DNA from: Alphaproteobacteria bacterium
GTDB taxonomy: Bacteria; Pseudomonadota; Alphaproteobacteria; Rhizobiales; Rhizobiaceae
Direction of reading: 5' to 3'
Length of the DNA: 64,000 bases
Assembly (NCBI GenBank): GCA_024742485.1
Contig: JANSYK010000001.1
Span: forward strand, 1,488,001-1,552,000
A program made the translations under genes and the position numbers. Below the pieces are notes generated by a model. That model was given only the letters and a program-made list of their open reading frames with translations. It was not told the origin of the DNA and did no database searches. Positions 26,973-37,090 of the stretch are shown in pieces. The first letter of the stretch is position 1; every line of letters begins with the position of its first letter.

Positions 26973-28598
26973 CTATGCCAGGACCGAGCCCGCGCGAGAT
27001 TCCCGCCATGGATGCAGGCCACTTGGAACTGACGCCAGCAATTGCTGAGTATAGGCTTCCCGGGGTGCTGAGAGTATCGATGCGGTTGGCCCTGATTCGA
27101 CTTCAATCCCGTTGCGCATCACAATGGTCCGGTCGGCAATTTGCTGCACGACACCAAGGTCATGGCTGATGAAAAGCAGACCCAGCCCCTGCCGTTTGCG
27201 CAGATCTTCAAGAAGGTCCAGAACCTGCGCCCTGATGGAAACATCCAGAGACGCAACGGCCTCGTCACAGACAAGAAAATGCGGCTGTGCGGCGAGTGCG
27301 CGTGCAATGGCAGCGCGCTGCAGTTGCCCGCCTGAAAGCTGATGCGGCATTCGTTTGCCAAGTCGCGGATCAAGACCGACGCCCTCCATGAGAGCCGAGA
27401 TTTGCTGTTTGGCGGATTTGCCGCCCATTCCTCTGAGGCAGCGCAGCGGGTGGGTGAGCGCGCGCGCGATGGACTGTCGCGGATTGAAACACGCCAGCGG
27501 ATCCTGAAAGACCATTTGAACCAGCGAGCGCTCGGCAGCGGGTTGGAAGGCCCGACCGTCAAGCGTCAGACTGCCGGAATCGGCACGTTCCAAACCGACC
27601 GCAATCCGCCCCAGTGTTGTCTTTCCGGAGCCGGACTCACCAATCAACCCGACGATTTCACCCGGTGATAGGGTCAAAGTCACGCCACCGAGCGCCTGAA
27701 CCCGTCCGCCGCCTCTCGCCGCAAATCTGCGGTGAACGTTGCTCAATTTCAAGGCGCCAGCCCCGACGCTGACGCCATCCCTCTTGCGCACGACGCTGAA
27801 ATCCCGCGTAAAGGGCAAGGATGCGGAGACAAGTTCTCGCGTATATTCAGCACCGGGGTTGCGCACAAGCGTGCGGGCCGCTCCCTCTTCGACGAGCCTG
27901 CCGTCTTTCAGGACGATCATGCGGTCTCCAACCGCCGCCGCGACGCCGAGATCATGGGTGACGAACATCACGGCAATCCCTCGCTCATCAACGAGCTGCA
28001 AGATCAGATCCAGGATCTGTGCCTGTACGGTCGCATCAAGCGCGGTTGTCGGTTCATCCGCCAGCAAAATCCGCGGATTTCCCACGAGGGCCGCGGCAAT
28101 GGCGATACGTTGCTTCTGTCCGCCGGACAATTGGTGCGGAAAGGCGCGCGCCCAATCCTTGGCCTGCGGGCCCATGCGCGGCAGACCGACTGCATCGATC
28201 AGTTCCTCGGTCACGGCGCGCGCTGCGTCGCGCCGTAGCTCTCGGTGTGCCGTAACGATTTCATCCAGTTGCGAACCGATGGTCAGAACCGGATTCAGGC
28301 TGGCACCTGGGTTCTGGAAGATCATGCCGATCTCCCGGCCGGCAATACCGCGCCGATCGGCATTGGTGGCCAGCAGATTGCCGGGGCGGCCGTCAAGCCG
28401 CAAATCTCCGGTAGCAACGGCATCACGCGGAAGCAGACCGGCAATGGCGTGCAGGGTTGTGCTTTTCCCCGACCCGCTTTCACCGACCAGCGATAGCACC
28501 TCGCCGGGTGCCAGGCCCAATGAAAGACCATCGACCGCCGGCGGTGAACCGGGAAACCGCACCATCAGATCATCGAGCTGAAGGACCGGCTTGCTCAT
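26973..28598 (-). CDS. Dipeptide/oligopeptide ABC transporter, fused double ATPase (DppD-DppF type)
   Basis: A 541-residue protein with two complete ABC ATPase domains. The first has GESGSGKST near residue 40, LSGGQKQRIA near 150 and ILLADEPTTALD. The second has GESGSGKTT near 325, LSGGQLQRAA near 435 and FLVCDEAVASLD. The usual separate DppD and DppF subunits are joined here, as in many alphaproteobacteria. The second Walker B has Ala for the usual Pro-Thr/Ser after DE, a small departure. ATG at 28598 overlaps the permease stop by 4 bp. Confidence 0.93.
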   Translation of the reverse strand: MSKPVLQLDDLMVRFPGSPPAVDGLSLGLAPGEVLSLVGESGSGKSTTLHAIAGLLPRDAVATGDLRLDGRPGNLLATNADRRGIAGREIGMIFQNPGASLNPVLTIGSQLDEIVTAHRELRRDAARAVTEELIDAVGLPRMGPQAKDWARAFPHQLSGGQKQRIAIAAALVGNPRILLADEPTTALDATVQAQILDLILQLVDERGIAVMFVTHDLGVAAAVGDRMIVLKDGRLVEEGAARTLVRNPGAEYTRELVSASLPFTRDFSVVRKRDGVSVGAGALKLSNVHRRFAARGGGRVQALGGVTLTLSPGEIVGLIGESGSGKTTLGRIAVGLERADSGSLTLDGRAFQPAAERSLVQMVFQDPLACFNPRQSIARALTHPLRCLRGMGGKSAKQQISALMEGVGLDPRLGKRMPHQLSGGQLQRAAIARALAAQPHFLVCDEAVASLDVSIRAQVLDLLEDLRKRQGLGLLFISHDLGVVQQIADRTIVMRNGIEVESGPTASILSAPREAYTQQLLASVPSGLHPWRESRAGSVLA

Positions 28599-29422
28599 CG
28601 CCGACCCACAATGCCAAGCCGGTTGGCAAGGCCATCCCCGGCCAATGTGACACAAAGCACCGCAATCGCGATGGCCAATCCAGGCAGCACGACCAGATAG
28701 GGCGCTGTTCTCAATAGCGCCCGACCATTGGCGATCATACCGCCCCAGCTCACCAGATTGGGATCGGACAGCCCGAGAAAGGCCAGCGCACTTTCAACCA
28801 GGATCGCCTCGCCCACCGTGACACCGATAAGCGCCACCACGGGCTGCAGGGCGCCGGGCAAAACTTCCATGAATGCAATGGCAAGCGATCCGCGTCCCGC
28901 AAGGCGCGCAGCGTCGACATAGTCCGCACCCTTGAGACGCAGCACCTCGGCGCGCACAAGCCGTGCAGTCGGCGGCCAGGAGGATATGCCGATGGCAACA
29001 ACCACATTGAGCGCCGACGCACCCAGAACGCTGACGAGAGCGAGCGCCAGCAGAAAAGTGGGCACGGTCTGGAATGCCTCGGTGATACGCATCAATCCGT
29101 TGTCAATCCTCCGTCCACTGAACCCTGCCATCGTTCCAACGAGGATACCGACGCATATTGCCGCCGCTGCGGCGGCCGCCCCCACTGACATCGAGACCCG
29201 CGCCCCGTGGACAAGTCCGGCCAGTACGTTGCGGCCCAGCTGGTCTGTCCCCAGCAGGTAACGCGGATCGGCAAAGGGTTGTGTAAGGGGTCTCGCCACC
29301 ATGTTCAGCGGATCGCCGGGAGCGATCCAGGATGCCGCGGCCGCAATCAGCGCTATCACCAGCAGCACCAGTCCGCCCAGCACCCCTCCGGCGCCCCTGA
29401 ATTCGCGCAGGGCCGCAATCAT
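28595..29422 (-). CDS. Dipeptide/oligopeptide ABC transporter permease (DppC type)
   Basis: A 275-residue inner-membrane permease with an N-terminal helix and the DppC-type loop GTDQLGRNVLAGLVHGARVSM near residue 60. The EAA-like loop (ADYVDAARLAGRGSLAIAF) is near residue 170. It overlaps the DppB-like gene by 4 bp and the ATPase gene by 4 bp. Confidence 0.93.
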   Translation of the reverse strand: MIAALREFRGAGGVLGGLVLLVIALIAAAASWIAPGDPLNMVARPLTQPFADPRYLLGTDQLGRNVLAGLVHGARVSMSVGAAAAAAAICVGILVGTMAGFSGRRIDNGLMRITEAFQTVPTFLLALALVSVLGASALNVVVAIGISSWPPTARLVRAEVLRLKGADYVDAARLAGRGSLAIAFMEVLPGALQPVVALIGVTVGEAILVESALAFLGLSDPNLVSWGGMIANGRALLRTAPYLVVLPGLAIAIAVLCVTLAGDGLANRLGIVGRR

Positions 29423-30456
29423 TGCGCGTCTCCGGCGCCGAGCCGGACCCGGGGATCGAGCAATCCATAGGCCAGGTCGACGACAATGTTCACGATCACG
29501 ACGAGGAGAGTTCCGGCCAGCAATATGCCGGCCAGAAGCTGCAGGTCGCGCTGATTGACGGCTTCATAGGCCAGAGCGCCGAGACCCGGGATCGAAAATA
29601 CCGTCTCGATCACGATCGAGCCGCCCAACAGCGTGCCCGACTGCAGGCCAATCATGGTGACGACCGGCAAGAGGGCGGGTCGGCCGATATGCCGGAGCAC
29701 CACATTGCGCGCGGGCAAGCCACGGGCACGCGCCGCAAGCACCCAACCACTGTTGTCGACATCGATCATCGCGCCGCGCATCAGCCGCATGTAAAGCGCC
29801 AGGTAGGTCAGGGCGAGCGTTGTCACCGGCAATATCAAGTGCCTGGCAACATCCAGCACCGAGCCCAACGGACCATAATCGGCATCCAGCGTCGACAGCC
29901 CGCCAATGGGGAGCCAGCGCAGTTTCACGGCAAAGAGAATGATGCCCAGAAGGCCAAGCCAGAACCCCGGCATGGCATTCAGGACCAGCGCCCCGAATGT
30001 GATGCCCGCATCGAGCGGACCGCCCCGGCGCAGCGCGGCCAGCCCGCCGAGAACAACGCCGAAGGAGGCCGATAGCGCAATCGCCGAGACCATCATCAAA
30101 AGCGTGTTGGGAAGCCGCTCCATGATGACACTGCCGACATCGCGCGAGAACGCGACAGACTGCCCGAAGTCGAGTACCAGCAACCGCATGATATAGGTCG
30201 CAAACCGACTTCCGACACCATCTCCGAGCCCGTATCGCTCGCGAAGATCGGCGGCAAACCCGGCATCACCAGACCCGATTCCGGCAAGATAGGCATCGAC
30301 CGCATCACCCTCGGCAAGTTCCAGCAAAAAGAAGACCCCGACGGCTACCAGTGCGAGCACCGGAATGGCCTGCGCAATGCGCCAGAAGACAAACCGAACG
30401 AAACGCGCCGCCCCGGAAGGCGGCGCGTTCGGCATTGAATCGGAATGACTCGTCAT
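29419..30456 (-). CDS. Dipeptide/oligopeptide ABC transporter permease (DppB type)
   Basis: A 345-residue permease with six membrane helices. The DppB signature near the C-terminus is readable as GGSIVIETVFSIPGLGALA, and the EAA-like loop as WVLAARARGLPARNVVLRH. The N-terminal 20 residues are polar and extend beyond the usual start, so a shorter form is possible. It is the second gene of the operon, 12 bp after the binding protein. Confidence 0.92.
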   Translation of the reverse strand: MTSHSDSMPNAPPSGAARFVRFVFWRIAQAIPVLALVAVGVFFLLELAEGDAVDAYLAGIGSGDAGFAADLRERYGLGDGVGSRFATYIMRLLVLDFGQSVAFSRDVGSVIMERLPNTLLMMVSAIALSASFGVVLGGLAALRRGGPLDAGITFGALVLNAMPGFWLGLLGIILFAVKLRWLPIGGLSTLDADYGPLGSVLDVARHLILPVTTLALTYLALYMRLMRGAMIDVDNSGWVLAARARGLPARNVVLRHIGRPALLPVVTMIGLQSGTLLGGSIVIETVFSIPGLGALAYEAVNQRDLQLLAGILLAGTLLVVIVNIVVDLAYGLLDPRVRLGAGDAQ

Positions 30457-30468
30457 CGCGGCCTGCGT

Positions 30469-32070
30469 TTATTTGGCGATCCAGGTGTCGGCCCATCCGG
30501 ACGTAGCCCAGCGCGGATTGTTGGACACGTTCTTCACTTCGTCCCGGGCCACCGTGATGAAAGTGAAATGGGTGAGGAATATGATCGGCAGATCATCCTG
30601 CGCAAGGCGCTGGAAGTCCTTGTAGACCTCAGTTCTTTCGGCTGTGTCCAATGTGGAAATACCCCGAGCGATGATCCCATTCATCTCTTCACTATCGTAG
30701 CCCCACTGATTGGCGAATGGTATACCGGCGTCAAGACCACCCTGATAGAGGATCGTCGTTGAAATCGCCGGGTCATTGCGCCAGACCGGTGAGCCGATCG
30801 CAAGATCATAGTCGTGGTCCGTATAGACCGCCTTGATGTGTCCGCCCGGATCAGCGGTGACAATTTCGACGTCTATCCCGACTTCCGCCAGGGCCTGTCG
30901 GACATAGTCTCCGGTGTCGCGGGTCTGCTGGAACCACGGTGCGGGACGAAGGCGCAAGCTGAATCGTTTTCCATCCGCATCGCGCGGATATCCGGCTTCG
31001 TCGAGCAGTTCATTCGCTTTCGCGGTGTCAAAATCATATCTGACCGTGTCTTCGGCATAGAATTCCTTGGCGGTTGGTGGCACAGGCCCCGTGGCGGCGG
31101 TCGCATAGCCCAGAAACACCACATCGACCAGGAATTCCTGGTTGATGGCATGGGCAATTGCCTTGCGAACCAGCGGATTGGCGAGTTCCTTGCGCCGATG
31201 GTTCATGTCGAGCGTGATATTGTAGGTGATGCCCTCATAGCCCTCCGAGATGACGCTGATGCCATCGATTGCGTCCAGACGGGCCATGTCTGTGAGCGGT
31301 ACCGCCGAAAAGGCCGTCACGTGGATGTCACCGGTTTCGAGTGCTGCAGCCTTGGCGCCCGGATCAGGCAGAACACGGTAAACGATCTGATCGAGATAGG
31401 GCTGGCCGTCCCGCCAGTAATTCTCGTTGCGGCTCAACCGATAGAGTTCGCCAGGCTTGTGTTCGGTGAAAACAAAAGGGCCTGTTCCGACGGGCGCCGC
31501 ATTGTAGGCAGCTTCATCCAGATTCTCGTCCTTGAGCAGATGCGCCGGAAGGACCGCGGTGACGGCCGGCATGGCGTTTTCAATCAATTGACCCGGCGTT
31601 GGCTCAGAGAACCGCAGAATTGCCGTCTTGTCATCCGGCGTGTCGACGGCGACGAGATTTCGAAAAATCTGCCGACCGATATTCTGCTTTTCCTTCCAGA
31701 CATTCATGGCGGAGAAGGCAACATCAGCCGATGTGAAGGGGTTGCCATCCGACCAGGAAACGCCGTCGCGCAGGTTCAACGTAAAGGAAAGCCCGTCATC
31801 CGCTGCCTTCCAGCTTTCGGCCAGCAATGGCCGCAAACCGTCTTCGTAATCCATCTCGGCCAGGGGTTCGACGATCTTTGACGCGATGAAGAAAACACCG
31901 TTGGATGCGACGATGGCCGGATTGAGGTTGCGCGGCTCCGTATCATTTGCAACCACCAGGGTTCCACCCTTGCTCGGTGTTTCCTGGGCAAAGGACGGAG
32001 CCATCATCAACGTTGAGGCAAGCAGCAGCGCGGATGCGCAGCTGGCCATATTCCAAAGCCTGTCAATCAT
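30469..32070 (-). CDS. Peptide-type ABC transporter substrate-binding protein (SBP family 5)
   Basis: A 533-residue periplasmic binding protein with a Sec signal peptide (cleavage near PSFAQE, residue 26). Family-5 landmarks are SDGNPFTSADVAFS near residue 105 and AIAHAINQEFLVDVVF near residue 305. ATG at 32070 has AAAGAGGA before it; the longer frame upstream lacks a plausible signal peptide. It is the first gene of a four-gene leftward operon. Ligand: peptides or other family-5 substrates (nickel, opines, glycosides) cannot be separated by sequence alone. Confidence 0.92.
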   Translation of the reverse strand: MIDRLWNMASCASALLLASTLMMAPSFAQETPSKGGTLVVANDTEPRNLNPAIVASNGVFFIASKIVEPLAEMDYEDGLRPLLAESWKAADDGLSFTLNLRDGVSWSDGNPFTSADVAFSAMNVWKEKQNIGRQIFRNLVAVDTPDDKTAILRFSEPTPGQLIENAMPAVTAVLPAHLLKDENLDEAAYNAAPVGTGPFVFTEHKPGELYRLSRNENYWRDGQPYLDQIVYRVLPDPGAKAAALETGDIHVTAFSAVPLTDMARLDAIDGISVISEGYEGITYNITLDMNHRRKELANPLVRKAIAHAINQEFLVDVVFLGYATAATGPVPPTAKEFYAEDTVRYDFDTAKANELLDEAGYPRDADGKRFSLRLRPAPWFQQTRDTGDYVRQALAEVGIDVEIVTADPGGHIKAVYTDHDYDLAIGSPVWRNDPAISTTILYQGGLDAGIPFANQWGYDSEEMNGIIARGISTLDTAERTEVYKDFQRLAQDDLPIIFLTHFTFITVARDEVKNVSNNPRWATSGWADTWIAK

Positions 32071-32809
32071 ATCTGTGTCCTCTTTCCGGATGTGTGCAAC
32101 GCGATGGTACAATCTTGCACCATCGTGATCTCGCTGAACATGCTCTTGAACATCTCTGACATTGAAATCTCCCTGCTCTTGTTTTTTTTGATCGCGGAAC
32201 ATGCGCATCGATGATCTGCATCTCGATCCGCACGGCCATTTCCGGCTCCATTGCGTGAAAAGCCACGCTGTCATTCCGCCGGGGTATCCCTGACGAGAAC
32301 GGTCTTATGCAGAATGGAAGAACAATCAGTGTCGGGCGACCGTCGAACCCGATCCTGTCCATGCCCCCCACACCCGTTTGCCGGGTTTTTTGCCAGCCTA
32401 TCGGAGGATTTGAACCAAATCAACAAATCACGACAAGAATGGTTTTTGATTTGAAGGCAGCAATGTGATGTGTGTTCACTGGCTTCGCACTCCGAAAGGT
32501 GCAGACCGAAACACAGAGACATAGAATTTTGCGACTTATACTATTGATTTAAATTAATAAATTACGAACATTAGCACGAAGGCGACGTCCTCATAAAACT
32601 CGGAAAAATTGAATAATGGCACCGGCGTCCTGATGGGATGGTTTCCATCCCCGGATTTTGATTCAGATTAGGACCATAATTTAAACCATTAATTTAAATG
32701 GTCTTGCCTGATTTCTCCCGCTCACCTACATTGAAATGGGGTTCGGCCACGGCCAATTGCCTTGCGTTGGCGCAGTCCTGCCTCACCATTTGGCGCTGAA
32801 GGACTGCAT
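32071..32809. promoter_or_regulatory. Long divergent intergenic region with ATTTAAAT palindromes
   Basis: No convincing gene is seen in these 740 bp between the peptide-transporter operon and the second GntR gene. Near the GntR gene lies a palindrome with arms ACCATT and AATGGT around AATTTA (32685-32702), preceded by a further ACCATAATTTAAA copy (32673-32685). A related TTTAAATTAATAAATTA tract lies near 32550-32565. These are candidate operators for the GntR protein. The region is unusually AT-rich here against GC-rich flanks. Confidence 0.45.
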
Positions 32810-33499
32810 TTGGCACAGACACATCACCATACCAACCTGGCCGGAACCGGATCGACCCTGGCGCATCTGAGGGGTGTGCTCGCAAAGCTTGCCGAAAGCG
32901 ATGAAACCCTTCCGCCGGAACGGGAACTCGTCAAGCAGCTTGGTGTTCCCCGGTCGCGGCTGCGCCGCGTTCTGGCCGAGATGCGTGCATCAGGACAACT
33001 GCCGCCGGCGCAGGTGGGACGGCGCACAACACGAAAGGGCCACGTCAGAACGGAGGCACTCGCGCGCCTCGCCAATCCGACAGACGTCATCGAGCTGCGG
33101 CTCGCCCTCGAACCGCAATTTGCCCGTCTGGCGGCCCTGCGGGCCTCCCCGCTCGAGATTGCCCGCATCACCCGTGATGCGAACAGTTCACCAGATGACG
33201 ATTATGGCGCACCCGATCTCGCCTTTCACCTGGCAATAGCCGGCGCGTCACGCAACGCGCTGGGTCACGAACTCTACAATGTCCTGCGGCAGGTCGGCGC
33301 CGACGCGCGCATACGCTTGCCCTCGCGGAGTCCGATGTGCCCCAAGCGGCGGGAAGCAAGGGATGCGGAACACAGGCGCATCGCACGTGCGATCGCAGAG
33401 CGTGATCCCGAAAGTGCGGAGGAAGCCATGCTCGCCCATCTTGCCAGCGTTCGCGCCCTAATCATGGACCGGATGTCTCCGCAATCCGCAAAGTCGTGA
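32810..33499 (+). CDS. GntR-family transcriptional regulator (FCD-like)
   Basis: About 229 residues. A helix-turn-helix segment LPPERELVKQLGVPRSRLRR lies at about residues 34-53, and a short helical C-terminal domain with LRLALEPQFARLAALRAS and DLAFHLAIAGASRNA resembles the FCD fold. I take TTG at 32810 because GAAGGA precedes it at good spacing; a TTG at 32762 is the alternative. Divergent from the peptide-transporter operon, which it probably controls. Confidence 0.83.
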   Translation: MAQTHHHTNLAGTGSTLAHLRGVLAKLAESDETLPPERELVKQLGVPRSRLRRVLAEMRASGQLPPAQVGRRTTRKGHVRTEALARLANPTDVIELRLALEPQFARLAALRASPLEIARITRDANSSPDDDYGAPDLAFHLAIAGASRNALGHELYNVLRQVGADARIRLPSRSPMCPKRREARDAEHRRIARAIAERDPESAEEAMLAHLASVRALIMDRMSPQSAKS

Positions 33500-33776
33500 G
33501 CACAGACCGCGAAAAGTGCAGCAAACCGAGATGACGGGGCAGCAAGGGTTGTAATCAGTCCCTCTTCCATTCGACCGCTAAGGCACGATGTGCAAAGGAT
33601 CGGCGGCACAATCGGGACTTTGGCCGCATCCACAGTTGACTGCTTTGGTCAACGGTGCTCGGTCGTTGGATGGAACACTCCGGCTCAGAACCACACCGGC
33701 ACAATCTCGAACAGCACGATGCAATGTCACACCGAAATCAAAACGACCGTCTGGTCCGTTCCCAAATGTCAGGTCA

Positions 33777-34772
33777 TCAATCGGTGACGGCCAGAACCTT
33801 CAGGGAACCGGCCGGACGCCCGTGACCGAGAAACTCGGTAATCCCGGTCAATGGCAGCCGGTGCGAAATCAGGCGGGAAATGTCAGGTCCGATCGCGTTG
33901 ATGGTTTCGAGAGCTTCAGGAATATTATGATTGAGAGAATGTGTTCCCGCCAGTCTCAGCTGACGGCGAAAGATCTCCTGCGGTGACACCTGTATCGTTT
34001 CACCGGGAGGACAAACGCCGAAAAACAAAACGTTTCCGCCATTTGCCGTATAGTCAATCAACCCCTGGGCAACAGAGATGACACCCGTCGCATCGACGAC
34101 CATATCGACAGAACCTGCGTATTTCTCCAGTTCGCTGGATCCTGCTGCAACCGCGCCCAGTTGAAAGGTCTGTGCCAGGGCCAGGCGGTCTTCGTCGAGA
34201 TCGACCATTGTAATGTCATCAATCCCGCGTGTCCGCAGCGCCAGCGCCATCAGCAGGCCAATCGGACCGGCGCCGAATATCAGCGCGTTTTCGATTTTGT
34301 CGGTATCGACTGCTCCGATGCCATTGAGAACACAGCCTACCGGCTCGGCCAGGGCAGCAACCTCAAAGGACAAATTTCCGATACCAAAGACATTCTTCTG
34401 GTCAACGGCGCTGAATTCAGCAAACCCACCATTCCTTGTGACCCCATAGGCACCCAAATCCTCGCAGAGATTGGTTTGTCCCCTTTGGCATGGCCGGCAG
34501 TTTCCACAGTGAAAATTTGGGTCCACCACCACATGGTCACCAATCGCAAACCGGTGAACAGATGCGCCAGTGGCAACAATTTCACCGGTGTATTCATGAC
34601 CCGGAACAAGGGGAAAGGTGGAATTGCCATAGCGGCCATGCAGGATGTCGATATCCGTATGGCAAACGCCGCTGGCCCTTACGCGAACAACAACGTCTTC
34701 TTCCGAGGGCTCGGGATCAGCGGTTGTTCCGTATCGTGCTTGTCCCAACGCTTCGTACGTGACAGCTTCCAT
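33777..34772 (-). CDS. Zinc-dependent alcohol/polyol dehydrogenase (MDR family)
   Basis: A 331-residue NAD(P)-dependent dehydrogenase. Catalytic zinc ligands are Cys37 (GVCHTD), His59 and Glu60 (GHEYTGEI); structural zinc ligands are Cys89, Cys92, Cys95 and Cys103. The nucleotide motif is IFGAGPIGLLMA near residue 170. It resembles sorbitol/threonine dehydrogenases. It is the last gene of the polyol operon, 15 bp after the mannitol-dehydrogenase-type gene, and probably oxidises a sugar alcohol. Confidence 0.9.
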   Translation of the reverse strand: MEAVTYEALGQARYGTTADPEPSEEDVVVRVRASGVCHTDIDILHGRYGNSTFPLVPGHEYTGEIVATGASVHRFAIGDHVVVDPNFHCGNCRPCQRGQTNLCEDLGAYGVTRNGGFAEFSAVDQKNVFGIGNLSFEVAALAEPVGCVLNGIGAVDTDKIENALIFGAGPIGLLMALALRTRGIDDITMVDLDEDRLALAQTFQLGAVAAGSSELEKYAGSVDMVVDATGVISVAQGLIDYTANGGNVLFFGVCPPGETIQVSPQEIFRRQLRLAGTHSLNHNIPEALETINAIGPDISRLISHRLPLTGITEFLGHGRPAGSLKVLAVTD

Positions 34773-34787
34773 CTTTCACATTCCCAA

Positions 34788-36260
34788 TCATTCGCCGGAC
34801 AGATACGTTCCCATCGTTTCCTCTGTCCCCTGTTGCCAAAGCATGTCGAGCCAATTGGAGAACCGATTGCGAAATTCCGGGTTGGCCGCGACATCACCAT
34901 AAACATCTTCAAGCGTCAGCCACTCGGTCGGATCGTTCTTGGCTTTTCGCGACAAGGAAACAAGACGATCCCAATGGGGATCGTTCGGAGCAATTTCCGC
35001 GCCGCTCTCGGTAACACCATAGCAGTAGCGGCACCACAACGCGCATTCGAGCGCCAGACCGTCAAACTTGCCGCCCGAACGCAGGGCGTCGCGCAGGACC
35101 GGGACGACAAATTTGGGTTGTCGGTTATAGCCGTCAAAGCAAAGGCGGCGCACTGTATCCGCGATCTTCGGATTGGAAAAACGCCGTTCGATAAGATCAA
35201 AATAGTTGGACGCGTCAGTGTCTGGCACCGGCGGCACCTGCGGTACGATCTCGGTTTCTTCGATCTTGCGCAGATAGGCACCGATGACGGGATGCGCCAT
35301 CGCCTCATGAACGAACTGGATGTCCAGAAGCCCGGCACAATAGGCGATGATCGCGTGGCCGCCATTGAGGACGCGGAGCTTCATCAATTCGAATGGCGTC
35401 ACATCCTCAACGAATTGCACCCCAACCTGTTCCAGAGGTGGTCGGCCGATTGGGAAATGGTCTTCCATGACCCATTGCGTGAACTCCTCGCAGAAGACGG
35501 GCCAGCTATCATCGATACCGAATTCCTCCCGGCAGACAGCGCGCTCCCGGTCGGACGTTGCCGGGGTGATCCGATCGACCATTGAATTCGGGAAGGCAAC
35601 ATTTTCAGCAATCCAGTCAGCCATCGCCTGGTCTGACATGGCTGCCAGGCTGCACAAGGTGCTGCGGGTCACATTGCCATTGTGCGGAATATTGTCACAG
35701 CACATCACGGTGAACGGCGGCGTCCCCGCATCACGACGCTTTCTGAGACCCGCGATGATCAAGCCGAAGACAGTCTTTGGGGACCCCGGATTTTCTGCGT
35801 CTGCCACAACCGCCGGGTGGTGCGCATCGAAGTTGTCATTTGCGTCCAGAAAGTAGCCACCTTCGGTGATTGTCAGGGACACGATACGAGTCCTCGGATC
35901 GACAAGTCCGGCGATGATCGCCTGCGGATCAGCCGGATCGATATAATCAATCATGGAACCGATGACATGGGCTCGGCTGCTATTCGCCTCCCGCTCGACA
36001 ATTGTAGTCAGCCAATCCTGCTTCTGAAGCACGTTTCGTGCTGTGCAGTCGCCTTTCAAAACCCCCGCGCCGATGATCGCCCAATCCTGTCCGATTCCCT
36101 TGGAAAAGAGTTGATCGAGATAGGTCGCCTGATGCGCGCGGTGAAAATTTCCAATGCCGATGTGTAGAATACCAGGCGACAAGGCATCGCGGGAATAGGA
36201 GGGCACGGCCATCGTCCCACCGATTTTTTCCAGGTTTTGCAGAGACAGTTTCGTCGCCAT
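34788..36260 (-). CDS. Mannitol dehydrogenase/fructuronate reductase family polyol dehydrogenase
   Basis: A 490-residue long-chain polyol dehydrogenase. The NAD-binding part begins with HIGIGNFHRAHQATYLDQLF; the C-terminal domain holds KLRVLNGGHAIIAYCAG, which includes the catalytic Lys of the family. It converts a hexitol to a ketose, or the reverse. A 57-bp gap before it, holding an operator-like sequence, separates it from the short-chain dehydrogenase gene. Confidence 0.92.
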   Translation of the reverse strand: MATKLSLQNLEKIGGTMAVPSYSRDALSPGILHIGIGNFHRAHQATYLDQLFSKGIGQDWAIIGAGVLKGDCTARNVLQKQDWLTTIVEREANSSRAHVIGSMIDYIDPADPQAIIAGLVDPRTRIVSLTITEGGYFLDANDNFDAHHPAVVADAENPGSPKTVFGLIIAGLRKRRDAGTPPFTVMCCDNIPHNGNVTRSTLCSLAAMSDQAMADWIAENVAFPNSMVDRITPATSDRERAVCREEFGIDDSWPVFCEEFTQWVMEDHFPIGRPPLEQVGVQFVEDVTPFELMKLRVLNGGHAIIAYCAGLLDIQFVHEAMAHPVIGAYLRKIEETEIVPQVPPVPDTDASNYFDLIERRFSNPKIADTVRRLCFDGYNRQPKFVVPVLRDALRSGGKFDGLALECALWCRYCYGVTESGAEIAPNDPHWDRLVSLSRKAKNDPTEWLTLEDVYGDVAANPEFRNRFSNWLDMLWQQGTEETMGTYLSGE

Positions 36261-36277
36261 CGCAACTCTCTATCCAT

Positions 36278-36291
36278 GTTACGCGCGAAAC
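36278..36291. promoter_or_regulatory. LacI-type operator-like site 2
   Basis: GTTACGCGCGAAAC, an imperfect copy of the perfect palindrome TTTACGCGCGTAAA at 41302-41315 (9 of 14 positions agree, including the whole centre ACGCGCG). It lies 18 bp upstream of the mannitol-dehydrogenase-type gene. It may give this gene and the zinc dehydrogenase their own LacI-controlled promoter. Confidence 0.45.
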
Positions 36292-36316
36292 AACGGCGCG
36301 AAGGGCTGTTACACCC

Positions 36317-37090
36317 TCAGCTCATCCATTGCCCGCCATCCACATTGTAGGTTTGCGACAAAATATAATCGGACTCGGACGAGGCCAGGAAAACCGCCAT
36401 TCCAGTCAAATCGGCAGGCGTTGCAAAGCGGCCCGCCGGTACGCCGGATTCGACTTCCGCCTTTTTCTGCCCGGGCTCTTTCCCTTCGAGCCTGGCAAAT
36501 GTCGCATCGACATGCTCCCAGTGCTCGCCGTCAACCACGCCGGGCGCGATTGCGTTCACATTTATGCCGTGTTTGATCAGGTTCAGGCCCGCCGACTGTG
36601 TCATGGAAATGACCGCGGCCTTGGTCGAGCAATAGACCAGTACGAGGCTTTCCCCGCGACGGCCGGCTTGACTGGCCATGTTGATGATCTTGCCGCCGTG
36701 TCCCTGGGCAATCATCTGCCGAGCAGCAGCCTGCATGGTAAAGAGCGTTCCACCGACATTGACCGCATAAAGCCTGTCAAAACTTGCGCGGGTGATATCA
36801 ACGGTTTCAGCGGCATCGAAAAGCGCCGCGTTGTTGACGAGAATGTCCAGCTTGCCTGCCCTGGCCACCACTGTGCCGATCGCCGCATCGATACTGTCCT
36901 GAGAGCTGACGTCCAGCTGCACGGCATAGGCGTTCTCGCCAATGTCGCGTGCAGTTGCCTCGGCGCCCTCCAGATTGATGTCGGCAATGCCGACGGTCGC
37001 CCCTTCATCCACATAGGCTTCGGCAAATGCCCGGCCGATGCCACGGGCAGCTCCGGTGATCAGCGCTGATTTACCCGCAAGCCTGCTCAT
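36317..37090 (-). CDS. Short-chain dehydrogenase (polyol/galactitol type)
   Basis: A 257-residue classical [11 protein letters not shown] at 13-20, NNAA at 86-89, and the catalytic Ser140, Tyr153 and Lys157. It resembles sorbitol (SmoS) and galactitol dehydrogenases, which turn a hexitol into a ketose with NAD. Its ATG overlaps the transporter ATPase stop by 4 bp. The presence of three different dehydrogenases in one operon suggests several stereoisomeric polyols are used. Confidence 0.92.
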   Translation of the reverse strand: MSRLAGKSALITGAARGIGRAFAEAYVDEGATVGIADINLEGAEATARDIGENAYAVQLDVSSQDSIDAAIGTVVARAGKLDILVNNAALFDAAETVDITRASFDRLYAVNVGGTLFTMQAAARQMIAQGHGGKIINMASQAGRRGESLVLVYCSTKAAVISMTQSAGLNLIKHGINVNAIAPGVVDGEHWEHVDATFARLEGKEPGQKKAEVESGVPAGRFATPADLTGMAVFLASSESDYILSQTYNVDGGQWMS

